In this document: positions 10,255 through 18,159 of the stretch, in pieces | Layout of the letters: the number at the start of each line of letters is the position of its first letter | How positions within the stretch are numbered: position 1 is the stretch's first letter | Assembly: GCA_037349105.1 (NCBI GenBank) | Contig: JAYJMM010000034.1 | Location: 3,286,001 to 3,350,000, forward strand | DNA: 64,000 nucleotides | Origin: Limnomonas spitsbergensis | Lineage: Eukaryota; Chlorophyta; Chlorophyceae; Chlamydomonadales | Direction of reading: 5' to 3' | The notes under the pieces: model-generated | Told to the model about the DNA's origin: nothing | The model's input: the letters and a program-made list of their open reading frames with translations, nothing else | Databases searched by the model: none | Translations under genes and position numbers: made by a program

Positions 10255-11160
10255 GTTAGGCGCCCACGCGGCCGAGTCTTTTTGAGCAGGGCCTAGAGGT
10301 GTAACGTCATTGGTCTGCAGGTGCCTCAGATGCAGCAACTATGGTGAAGGCTCGCTGTAGCCGCCCTCTGCAGAAAGTTGGCTGTGAATGAATGAATGCA
10401 CCAAACCCTGGACTGCTCATCAAGCTGGCTGAGGTAAGCTATGTTGAACACATCATTGTGATTGAATGACAAATCGTGAAAGCAATGCATGTGCCTCATT
10501 AAACCAATCTATGTCTTCCTTTCTGCACCTCAGGAGATGGGCGCCATCATAAGAGAGCATGAGGCGGTGCCATGTCGAGGAAAATATGCATGGGAACAAG
10601 AATATTGCTAAGGTATTAATCAGCTTGGCAGGTGTCTATGCGCATGCATGGATACTGTTTCTGTGTATTATGAAGAATGCTGACACACGTGCTTTCTTTT
10701 CTAGGTGGAAATGGTGAATGAAACGAAGAAGCTCAAGGTCAGTGGCTCGGTGCATGTGAATGGGGTGTTGCAGTGGTGATGCACAATTATTTCTTGCTAA
10801 CAGAACTTTGGCCATTTCCGATGCACAAATACATTGTTTTCATGTGCATGCATTGATATTTCCTTGTGCAAACTCTGAGATATACTTTTGTCTTGCTTGC
10901 TAAGGTGGTGGTGGAAAAGCCTGCCAAGGGGAGGAAGGCTGTGAAGAAGAAGGCGTCAGTCTCGCCATTAGCCGGTAGCCGAACCAATGGCCCGGTTGCA
11001 AACGGGATCTTGTTAGCTTCCAACGTAGCTGAATCAGACTCAGATCATGATGCCTCAAAATTTCTTCATCTGTTGTGTGCATGTTTTGTTACTTTTTTTC
11101 TACTCGGACAGTTGGGCGCCCACGCGGTGCCTTTTTGAGCAGGGCTTGAGGTGTAACATG
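10255..11160 (+). other. Captured host-type exons between two copies of a 50-bp repeat (U1)
   Basis: Four short exon-like blocks keep frame and splice signals: up to 10433 (LLIKLAE, then GTAAGC); from 10534 after a CACCTCAG acceptor (EMGAIIREHEA); 10705-10737 between CTAG and GTCAGT (VEMVNETKKLK); and from 10905 after TAAG (VVVEKPAKGRKAVKKKASV, a Lys-rich tail). They look like part of a nuclear basic protein gene captured with its introns. The block is bracketed by near-identical repeats (GGCGCCCACGCGG...TTTTTGAGCAGGGC...GTGTAAC) at about 10257-10305 and 11114-11160. The source gene is unknown. Confidence 0.45.
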
Positions 11161-11696
11161 ATTAATATATTGTCTATTAGGTAGAACATCTAGACTAGTA
11201 GAATTATGAAGATGATAGGTTGCCTTAAGGCAGCCCCGAATTGTAAATACGCAATTGGTTGCAAAGCACCCCATGATTGTCCCAAGCTACCTAATATGCA
11301 TATTGACAAGATTATGGGACATCCCAGCAGCCGTCCCAGTATTCATCCTAGCTTGCATCCCAACTGACGTCTCAGTGCCAGGATGCATCCCAGCTGACGT
11401 CCCAGTATGTGTCCTAGCCCTCTCACCGGCATGCATCATGGCGGACGTCTCCACAGGCATCCTAGACTCCATCCCAGCACGCATCCTGTGCGCATATGGG
11501 ATGCGTCCCAGGCTCATCCCAGATGGGACGAGCCTGAGACGCGTCCCACGTCCCACTGCGGGACGTGTCTGAGACGCGTCCATGGACAAAATGAAATATA
11601 GGAGACGTCCCAGAGGCATCCCAGGCAGGCGTCCCAGGTAGGACGTGGGATGCCTCTGGGACGGTCTGGGACGAGTGGTCCTTTTGCGGAGTGTCT

Positions 11697-12337
11697 CTGT
11701 CCCCGGGCTGTCACACGCTTTCCTTAGCTTCTCTCTGTACTCCGTCGGGTTGGTCAGCACGGTCATAATGCCTTGCGCATTGAGCTTGGTAGTCATTTGC
11801 ATGACATCGTTCACGTAGCCCTACCTGAACAGTACTCGCGGTTGCATCCTTGGCGCCCTCAAACATCTCCTCAACTTTGACCCGGGCCTCCCCGCAACGA
11901 GCCTCAGCATTCTCAAGGAAATGCTCCCAGTACTTCATTGTTTCAGAGCCCTGGATGGGGGATGTGCGTGCGCCGGAGGCTCTTCAGCATGGTAACGACC
12001 ACTTGTGCATGTTGTTTAATAAGGGCGAGCGGTGACACGAAGTGGGTTGAGAGTATTCGCGACGCACGGTCTGGTTGAGATATGACAATGTTGAGGGGAG
12101 AGCCATCAAACAGGCTTTCCACAGTGGCCAAGTCGGTGAGGACCGTAGTGCCCTTCATTGGTCCTCCTGCGCTTGCTCTCTTTTCTCACGCTCTCCAAGA
12201 TTGCATCAGTACCGTAGATTTGAGTTTGGTTCCCGCACCCCCCCGGAAAATATTTTATATAATGCTACCCTCTGGCCTAAACCAATTGTTTAATAGCTGC
12301 CTGCAGCGCGATTTTTTCGACGAAACGCGGCGATTTG
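11697..12337 (-). pseudogene. Tyrosine recombinase, N-terminal part, frameshifted (U1)
   Basis: The strand is coding-like throughout but needs at least two frame changes, near 11945 and 11820. The pieces are VESLFDGSPLNIVISQPDRA...LKSLRRTHIPHPG, then SETMKYWEHFLENAEARCG, then YVNDVMQMTTKLNAQGIMTV up to DSPGT at the CACTA junction. The last part has the look of the SAM-like/core-binding region of YR enzymes. Upstream, the strip (KESKRRRTNEG, RQLLNNWFRPEG) runs to the left TIR of the next transposon at 12338. The gene was therefore hit by two DNA transposons. Confidence 0.55.
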
Positions 12338-12570
12338 TGTCGCACCATAAAGCAGTAAACGTGCTAATATGGTAAATACCGTAAACTCCGGTCAGGACAC
12401 CTTAGAGAGGTGTCCTCTACTCACAAATGTGGTACATCACCGTACACTCATGCTCCTTGTACTACATACAAGAGCTTGTTAACAAGATGACTGTAACTGG
12501 AAGTCCCTAACTGGCTGTCTCTGCCTGGAAGTCTCCATCTCGTGGGTACCGCCCCTACTACTTTACTCGC
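12338..12570. repeat. Left terminal inverted repeat, 233 bp (U1)
   Basis: Matches the reverse complement of 17435-17667 along its full length with scattered substitutions, mostly in the outer 50 bases. The last shared bases are CTACTACTTTACTCGC. An internal small palindrome, GGACACCTTAGAGAGGTGTCC, is kept in both arms. Confidence 0.95.
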
Positions 12571-13236
12571 CCCCCGCTCCCCAGCGTTAAGCCCTCCATG
12601 CATGCGCGGGGAGCCGGAAAAGGGGTGGTACTGAAAGAAACTTCTGGAAAAATATGTACGTAGAAGCTCAAATCGTCTCAGCAAATCTGCCTGGTTCAGG
12701 CCTTCTTCAAACAGAACTAAAAAAATCCACCGAGTCTCAGCTGAAGCGCAACGCGCAGAATCCTACAAATTCAAGCTGTTCAGCCCACTACTGGCTAGCA
12801 AACAGAGAAATTTCAAAGTTATCAGGTCAAGCTAAGAACAACCGCTGCTCTCGCCCCACTGCGCCATAGCCGCCTGGTCTTCAATGGCCACAGGAATTGT
12901 GCGCCGTAGCAGCGTGATCCGCCCCCTACTGTGCTATCATTGCCCGAGTTGACTAATTCTCCTCGCTCATCATCGTCATAACATATGTACTACCGTAGCC
13001 TTGCTGCTATGGTGTTTGGAGAAACAAAAAAATTTCACTATGCTGCTGCGATAGCTTTAACTCCACTCCTGCATCTTCCGTCTTCGGTCCGCTGGCTGCC
13101 GGCCCACTGCCTGCCGGGTACTAGGACAAGCCGCGCTGCGTCTGCATTCCTGCTCTGTAGGCGCCTGCCTGCTCCTAGCCAGTTACGGCGTGGGTGACGT
13201 CACGTGCTCAGCGGCCTTGCCGCTCTGGGCTCGGCC
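12571..13236. other. Untranslated 3' region of the TIR transposon (U1)
   Basis: Lies between the TIR and the stop of the integrase/PHD frame. I see no gene. A GTGACGTCACGTG palindromic stretch near 13195 resembles bZIP/bHLH-type binding sites; significance unknown. Confidence 0.5.
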
Positions 13237-14511
13237 TCAGGTCTCGGTAAGCTCCTCAAGGGCTGACTCCTCTTCCTCCCTTGCTGCTTCTTTGGCCACC
13301 TTAGCCCTTCTTGTAACTGCTCTCGGGGTGACATTGGCCTCTCCCCGGCCAGTGGTGTACGAGATGTCGTACAATCCGTTCGCCATTGGTCTTGCGATGC
13401 CCCGCTCCATTTGCCTTGTTGCTGGGTTGGTGGCCATGACTTCCACCTCAGGCCTGTCCATGACGTTGGCCTCCTGGGCTGTCCTGGCAGCCGCTCTGGC
13501 TGCTGGGCTCGGCCGCCCCTGGACCTGCAAACTGCGATCTTCTGCAGCGGGTCCTGCCCTTGCCGCGGGCTCAGCTCCCTTGTCATCAGGCGCGCAAGTT
13601 GGGCACAACCACTCGCCCTCAGGCACCTCCTCGAGTACTGGTACCAAGCAATCCATGTGCCAACCTGTATTGCAGGCATCACACAAAAGCATCACCTCTC
13701 CGCGATCAGGCAGCTGGCACACCTCGCATGACAGGCTGTTATTGGGTCTGGTTCCACTGAAATCAACCACTCCCCTGAGGTTGGGCAAGTGGCATGGAGA
13801 ACAATTGACAGCATTCTCTGTTACTGTGAGGCCATCTGCCCCCTCCAACACCAAGGTTCCCGTCGCCCCCAGTGTTTTTACCCTGAGGATCTCAGGCCTG
13901 GCCTTGGGATCGAGACTGCGTCGCTCTGATGAATACTTTACATACACGTAATCTCCCTCTGCAAAACGCCTGACCTGGGGGACATACCCTCCCCCACGAA
14001 TGCGTGCATATCGCAGCTTGTCTCGGTGCTGCGCAATTTTTAGATGCTCACCCGCGACTGGCAGTGCCTCTTTGATCCTGGCCACTCTGGCCAAGAGCAG
14101 GTCTGCTGCCTCCTCTGCTGTTGCCACCTTGGCTGTGCTCCAGAGGTCCGCCCCCACTCTGGAGGGGAAGGTGGGTCTCTGCCCGAACAGCACCTCGTAC
14201 GGCGCCATGCGCGTGGCCTGCTGCGGCGAGTACCGGAAGCCTAGGGCTACCCAGGGCACCATCTTGTCCCAGGACTCGTCGCTGCTGCCCTCCTCGCAGC
14301 ACTTGCGCAGGCCTGCCTTGAGGGTCTGGACAGCCCTCTCTGATAGCCCGTCTGCCTGGGGGTGGTTGGCAGAAGTGGTGCGGTGGTCAATGAAGCAGTC
14401 CAACAACATGTCCTGAAATTCACCCTGGAACTCTGTTCCCTGGTCTGTCACCACTTCTGCGCATCCCCCGAATCGTGCAACAACATTTTGAAAGAATGCC
14501 AAGGCCGTCAC
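13237..14511 (-). CDS. Integrase C-terminal half and PHD finger of the TIR transposon (U1)
   Basis: The frame has the second catalytic Asp of a gypsy-type integrase (EVVTDQGTEFQGEF) and the Glu (HPQADGLSERAVQTL), spaced by 34 residues. MAPYEVLFGQRP follows, then an SH3-like basic/beta region (EGDYVYVKYSSERR) at the position of the GPY/F domain. A PHD finger lies at about residues 261-307: CEVC, CDAC, H-x-x-C, CPTC, in Cys4-His-Cys3 order with the WHMDC core. A disordered Ala/Arg/Glu-rich tail ends the protein. PHD fingers read histone H3 tails, so this may steer integration to marked chromatin. In U1 this frame is cut from its N-terminal half by a 2-bp deletion (CATCAGGCC in place of CATCAGACGCC). 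Confidence 0.8.
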   Translation of the reverse strand: MTALAFFQNVVARFGGCAEVVTDQGTEFQGEFQDMLLDCFIDHRTTSANHPQADGLSERAVQTLKAGLRKCCEEGSSDESWDKMVPWVALGFRYSPQQATRMAPYEVLFGQRPTFPSRVGADLWSTAKVATAEEAADLLLARVARIKEALPVAGEHLKIAQHRDKLRYARIRGGGYVPQVRRFAEGDYVYVKYSSERRSLDPKARPEILRVKTLGATGTLVLEGADGLTVTENAVNCSPCHLPNLRGVVDFSGTRPNNSLSCEVCQLPDRGEVMLLCDACNTGWHMDCLVPVLEEVPEGEWLCPTCAPDDKGAEPAARAGPAAEDRSLQVQGRPSPAARAAARTAQEANVMDRPEVEVMATNPATRQMERGIARPMANGLYDISYTTGRGEANVTPRAVTRRAKVAKEAAREEEESALEELTET

Positions 14512-14512
14512 A

Positions 14513-15964
14513 TCAGGCCTTGCTTGGAATGGGGATCAACTCCACCCATTTGGAGTAATGCTCCACACACACCATCACAAACCGATTGCCTCTGGAAGTG
14601 GTTGTGAATGGACCACACATGTCCACTCCCCACCGGAAAAACAACCCCTCAATGGGTAGCGGGTGCAGGTTGGGCTGTATGTGATTGAATGTGGACGCCC
14701 TGGCCCTGTCACACACACCACATTCCTGCACTGCCTTCTTGACTGCTGCTCTGAGCCCCCGCCACCAATGCTGCTGCATGACCATGAAGGCCGTGCGGTG
14801 GCTGCCAAAATGGCCCGTACCGGCATGGGCTGTCTGGATCACTGCAAGCCTGTCCTCTGGCCTGGGCACCACACAACGTCTACCGTCAGGCATGAGTCTC
14901 ATCAGTACTCCTCCCCTCTCTGATTCCCACTGGAATGGCGCCGCTCTGCGCTGTATTCTGGTCTGTTCTCCTAGCTCTGTTCCCTGAACGTATGTCTTCT
15001 CACGGAGAAACCTCAATACAGGTTCATCTGCCCACACATCAACCCTGACCGATGGTCCTGCAGGGCATCCTGGCGGGTCCTTCTCACCCTCTGTGTCCCT
15101 GGTCACCATGATTTCAACATCAACTTGTTCCTCAGGCGTGTTCCCACCTGGTTCCTGTGCCGCGTTGGCCCAGTCTGCCGCAGCCGATTCTCCCAGGCAC
15201 TGCCTGTATGACTCGGCCACTTCTCCGCTGCCAGAGCATGCGTTTCCTGCAGTAGCAAGGGCATAGTGGCTGGACATTAAAGTTGCACCCAGCACTGGGT
15301 CCCTGTCATGGCCTGGCAGCCTTGCCCTGCGTTTCAATTCCTCTGGTATGATTGTAGCACACTCAAGTGCCACATTGAGCCATGCACCCAGTGCCCACGA
15401 ATCCATGCACCTGCCCAAGGCTGCCCTCCTGGCTGCCTCTGGGAAGTCTGGGCGCGGCAATGTGGACCCCACAGCGTACCCCATGGCTCGCTCACGCTCG
15501 TTTGCATTGGGCTCCTGCAAGTCCCCCATGGGTCTGTACACCATCCCATTTTGCCCGTTCCGAAAAGAATATGATGAGGGCGTGGCCATCAGACACGGCA
15601 GCACCTTCCTGGGCTGTCCTGTTACGTTGATGCGGTACCCCCCATTGTCCGGGCATGAGACTACTTGGGCCTTGCTGCCCTTGTCCAGAATGTCGTCTAC
15701 TATCCCCCCGTGGGGTCTGGTCGACGCACGAATCACAAACTCAATATCTGCTGCAGGGGCGATATTCCCCCAATAGTTGCGAGTGCGATGGGCGTAAGAC
15801 CCCACCTGCGCTGCGTCAAACAATGCCGGTGTTCCCAGAATCCTGCACACCTCCTGAAAAGCCTCAACACTGGCCTTCACACTCTTCTGATTCAATTGCA
15901 TTGCCACATTCTCAATCAGGTACGCTGGCGGCCTAGGCCCCTGCAGGAACTGTAGTGTACCCAA
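14513..15964 (-). CDS. Methyltransferase C-terminal half, zinc finger and integrase N-terminus (U1)
   Basis: Starts in the catalytic region of a C5-cytosine methyltransferase: PAYLIENV (motif VI, ENV), AHRTRNYW (motif VIII, R-x-R) and NERERAMGY (motif X-like, RE-x-A-x-G). A long linker follows. Then comes the integrase zinc finger (HAGTGHFG...CGVC, H2C2) and the first catalytic Asp in WGVDMCGPF, ending at IPSKA where the 2-bp deletion shifts frame. The apparent start codon is a TTG within the domain, so the frame must be read together with the piece at 15933-16586; a +1 shift separates them. Confidence 0.8.
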   Translation of the reverse strand: MGTLQFLQGPRPPAYLIENVAMQLNQKSVKASVEAFQEVCRILGTPALFDAAQVGSYAHRTRNYWGNIAPAADIEFVIRASTRPHGGIVDDILDKGSKAQVVSCPDNGGYRINVTGQPRKVLPCLMATPSSYSFRNGQNGMVYRPMGDLQEPNANERERAMGYAVGSTLPRPDFPEAARRAALGRCMDSWALGAWLNVALECATIIPEELKRRARLPGHDRDPVLGATLMSSHYALATAGNACSGSGEVAESYRQCLGESAAADWANAAQEPGGNTPEEQVDVEIMVTRDTEGEKDPPGCPAGPSVRVDVWADEPVLRFLREKTYVQGTELGEQTRIQRRAAPFQWESERGGVLMRLMPDGRRCVVPRPEDRLAVIQTAHAGTGHFGSHRTAFMVMQQHWWRGLRAAVKKAVQECGVCDRARASTFNHIQPNLHPLPIEGLFFRWGVDMCGPFTTTSRGNRFVMVCVEHYSKWVELIPIPSKA

Positions 15965-16586
15965 CAGCTTGACTAACGGGAAGAAAGACTTGCTTCTCTC
16001 TCCCCTTGCCTGCCGACGAGAGGTCCTGGCACTCCCAGCCTGCTACCATGAACCACTGGTGCCCATCCTGGGCGCCCGCCTCCTGGAGGTGCTTCGCCGT
16101 AATGGCATATACATCTTGGGGCAACGCTCTGAACGCCTTATCAAACGCTTTGACCGGAAACAACTGAGGGTATCTCCTGTGCAACTGCACCAGGCGACCC
16201 CCTGCGATCTCTCTGACTTCCTCACTGATATCAGCATACAAGTACTGCACCACTGGGATACCCGCCCTGAGTACCATTTCCAGCCCGGAGCACATACCTC
16301 CAAAGGGCTCGAAAAGGACGACTCCCTCGGTCTCCATGGCCCGCACAGCCCCACTCGACAGGCAAGCTGTGTCCAGGCCTGCATGTAAATGAGGGGGCGT
16401 CACCCGAGGCAGGTCTGCAAGAACATCACTGATCATTGTCCTGGCCCGCTCTAGGTCTGGCATCCTGCGCCTGCGCTGGTCTTGGAAAAAATCCACGCCG
16501 GAATCCCTCGCTGCTGCCGCCGCCTTGCATCTGGTTGCTAGATCCCTCCTTGGGTGTCTGCACAGGTCTGCCCACACTGGGCGCAA
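15933..16586 (-). CDS. C5-cytosine DNA methyltransferase, N-terminal half (U1)
   Basis: Carries motif I FEPFGGMCSGLEMVLRAG (SAM binding), motif II YLYADIS (acidic residue for the SAM ribose) and motif IV GWECQDLSSAGKG with the catalytic Cys. The usual Pro before that Cys is Glu here. Four codons after motif IV the frame leaves the family pattern and stops at 15933. In the +1 frame the sequence continues as SFFPLVKLLGTLQF into ENV. The family normally has a Gly-Leu-x-Gly-type loop here, so a small deletion plus frameshift is likely. All three units share it, so it predates the tandem duplication. Predicted role when intact: methylation of CpG or other C in DNA, perhaps of the element itself. 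Confidence 0.75.
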   Translation of the reverse strand: MRPVWADLCRHPRRDLATRCKAAAAARDSGVDFFQDQRRRRMPDLERARTMISDVLADLPRVTPPHLHAGLDTACLSSGAVRAMETEGVVLFEPFGGMCSGLEMVLRAGIPVVQYLYADISEEVREIAGGRLVQLHRRYPQLFPVKAFDKAFRALPQDVYAITAKHLQEAGAQDGHQWFMVAGWECQDLSSAGKGREKQVFLPVSQAVGYTTVPAGA

Positions 16587-16893
16587 ACTTGGACAGCGGT
16601 GTCCCGTAGACTGTGGATCCCACCCCTCTTTTAACCAGCACCTTGCGTGGTCGCATTGGGTGTCTTGGGCGCAGTCCTGTCACTGGCTGCCGCTCCTTCT
16701 CTTCTTGCATCGGCTCAGGCAGCTCCTCCTCAGATATTAGGTCAGCCCACGGCTTTCCCACTGGTACAGCTGACTTTTCCTGTGGTTTTCTGCTGCTCCG
16801 CGGGACCTGCCTGGTTCCCGCCGTTTGGACCTCAGCTTCCATGCGTGTGACCTCTGCAAGTATACTCTCAATTTCCATGTCCTCTGCTTCCAT
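16426..16893 (-). CDS. Acidic N-terminal region of the transposon protein (U1)
   Basis: Begins at an ATG (MEAEDMEIESILAEV), is Glu-rich with a predicted short coiled coil, then turns basic (RHPMRPRKVLVKRG). The open frame extends upstream without a stop to a CCTAG acceptor-like site near 16971 (KEEPNQPDLRAKV), so a 5' exon may exist. It overlaps the methyltransferase frame in another phase around 16430-16586; a frame change or a short intron must link them. No known domain seen. Confidence 0.45.
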   Translation of the reverse strand: MEAEDMEIESILAEVTRMEAEVQTAGTRQVPRSSRKPQEKSAVPVGKPWADLISEEELPEPMQEEKERQPVTGLRPRHPMRPRKVLVKRGVGSTVYGTPLSKFAPSVGRPVQTPKEGSSNQMQGGGSSEGFRRGFFPRPAQAQDARPRAGQDNDQ

Positions 16894-16989
16894 TCGCTGT
16901 TTGTCTGGGCAGGTTTTATCCTTGCCTGCAAACCCGCCTGGGGCTGCGGCTACCTTGGCCCTTAGATCCGGTTGGTTGGGCTCTTCTTT

Positions 16990-17434
16990 AACCTAGGCTA
17001 GTTACTTCGTCCCTTTCTAAAGGACAGACCTCTATTGTAACAAACACCGGCCGTCATCTGTGTATGAGACCTCCTACGTTCACATAAGTCAGTACCTCTA
17101 CTCAAGTCAAGACTAGCTCAGCTCCCGCTGAGATAGCTGGAGACAAGTACCTAGCAAGAGGCCCGAGACCCTGCCGAATAAGAAGTACGCAGTCCACGTC
17201 CCGTCACCCTCACCGCGATACGCGCGGTAAGTGCCCTTAACTTAGCCCAGCTGGATCGCGCCCAGACGGCCAGAAGGCCTGTGCTCCCTTTGTCAATTGC
17301 CATACAACCAAATAGCCAGCTACGCTGCTTAACTCGCTGAGCACTCGCAGCCAGTGTGTAGTCACTGAGCCTGCCCGTAGGCGTCCGTCACTGCCGTGAG
17401 GAAAGAAGTCCGCCACGGACCTGAAGCGCACATC
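16990..17434. promoter_or_regulatory. 5' untranslated/promoter region of the TIR transposon (U1)
   Basis: Between the right TIR and the first coding sequence on the minus strand. No TATA box is clear. A possible short 5' exon frame lies at 17237-17431 but has no recognisable domain. The role is inferred from position. Confidence 0.3.
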
Positions 17435-17667
17435 GCGAGTAAAGTAGTAGGGGCGGTACCCACGAGACGGAGACTTCTAGGCAGAGACATCCAGTTAGGG
17501 ACTTCCAGTTACAATTATCTTGTTAACAAGCTCTTGTCTGAAGTACAAGGAGCATGAGTGTACGGTGATGTACCGTATTTGTGAGTAGAGGACACCTCTC
17601 TAAGGTGTCCTGACCGGAGTTTACGGTGTTTACCATAGTATTGCAGTTACTGCTTTATGGTGCGACA
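17435..17667. repeat. Right terminal inverted repeat, 233 bp (U1)
   Basis: Reverse complement of 12338-12570 with few mismatches. Outer end GGTGCGACA at 17659-17667; the next bases are TTAATC. It is the promoter-side end of the minus-strand coding region. Confidence 0.95.
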
Positions 17668-18159
17668 TTAATCTCCCTCTACAACATTATGCAGTTCACG
17701 TCCGTTCCTTGGCACCTCTGGGAATCTGGTCATCACACCATCCGCCACGGCAGTACGACACGGCTCAAAACTCTGCTCATGCTAGGGCAACCATAGAGAG
17801 TTCGAGTCTTTGAGAATCACAGCACCTTTTAACCCCCGCTCATATGCAATCATTGTCAGTGGAGTATCTGTCAGGAAATTTTGCACAGCCCAGAAGAAGG
17901 TAGGTAACCTCCAGCTTTCCCAATGATAGCGGTCTACCACAATGGAGTAACCTTCCGCACCTGTATATTGAGCCATAGGTTCAAACCACCTAGTTCAGAC
18001 TCAGATCTTAACTATTGAGATGCGAGGGGGTCTTTCAGGCTAAGATCTTGACAACATCAATGCGAGAGGTTCTCTAATGCCTGATAGCTTGCCATTACTG
18101 GCCAGCAGTGACACGACTGTCGCTTTTGTTTTGATATTATCATCACCGTCATCTGACAT
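17668..18159 (-). pseudogene. Degenerate 164-codon frame ending at the right TIR (U1)
   Basis: From ATG at 18159 (MSDDGDDNIKTKATVVSLL) one reading frame runs to the TIR border with only four internal stops (TAG, TGA, TGA, TAG) and a final TAA next to the TIR. Segments such as YTGAEGYSIVVDRYHWESW and AVADGVMTRFPEVPRNG look protein-like. It is probably the 5' part of the gene that the transposon entered, whose remainder lies at 11697-12337; if so the original gene was about 1.9 kb and included the tyrosine recombinase. No family recognised for this part. Confidence 0.4.

Larger units (their letters stand above)
7785..11693. mobile_element. CACTA-like non-autonomous transposon (U1), 3,909 bp
   Basis: Ends CACTCCGCA...TGCGGAGTG; the terminal 17 bases match inversely at 15 positions. 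It is flanked by a 3-bp duplication TCT (7782-7784 and 11694-11696). Both subterminal regions are packed with short CATCCCAG/CGTCCCAG-type repeats in both orientations (7800-7900, 11320-11690). TIRs starting CACT, a 3-bp duplication and dense subterminal repeats are the hallmarks of the EnSpm/CACTA superfamily. I see no transposase frame, so it would need a partner element. Cargo: a 100-bp satellite, a LINE RT fragment and spliced host-type exons. It sits inside the tyrosine-recombinase gene. Confidence 0.8.
12338..17667 (-). mobile_element. Ginger-like TIR transposon encoding DNA methyltransferase, integrase and PHD finger (U1)
   Basis: The 5,330-bp element is bounded by 233-bp inverted repeats that start TGTCGCACCATAAAGCAGTA and so end TGT...ACA. 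On the minus strand it encodes an acidic N-terminal region, a C5-cytosine methyltransferase, an H2C2 zinc finger, a DDE integrase of Ty3/gypsy type and a PHD finger. No RT, RNase H, protease, gag or direct LTR is visible. Ginger elements are the known DNA transposons with gypsy-like integrases, TIRs and occasional PHD fingers, so I class it there; a methyltransferase cargo is not something I know for them. No target duplication is evident: the flanks read ATTAA and CAAAT in minus orientation. This copy is broken by frameshifts and a 2-bp deletion near 14512. Confidence 0.8.

Noticed and set aside
13190..13951. 253-codon plus-strand open frame (also at 27385 and 47286)
   Set aside because: It is antisense to the integrase/PHD frame, has a Ser/Ala/Leu-rich composition and no motif; the minus strand carries the recognisable domains.
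17161..17240. tRNA or other structured RNA gene in the 5' region of the TIR transposon
   Set aside because: I could not fold a cloverleaf or find A/B box pairs.
12338..17667. LTR retrotransposon interpretation of the 233-bp terminal repeats
   Set aside because: The repeats are inverted, not direct, and no RT, RNase H or protease lies between them.
12338..17667. Polinton/Maverick
   Set aside because: These also have an integrase and TIRs, but there is no protein-primed DNA polymerase, ATPase or capsid gene, and the length is only 5.3 kb.
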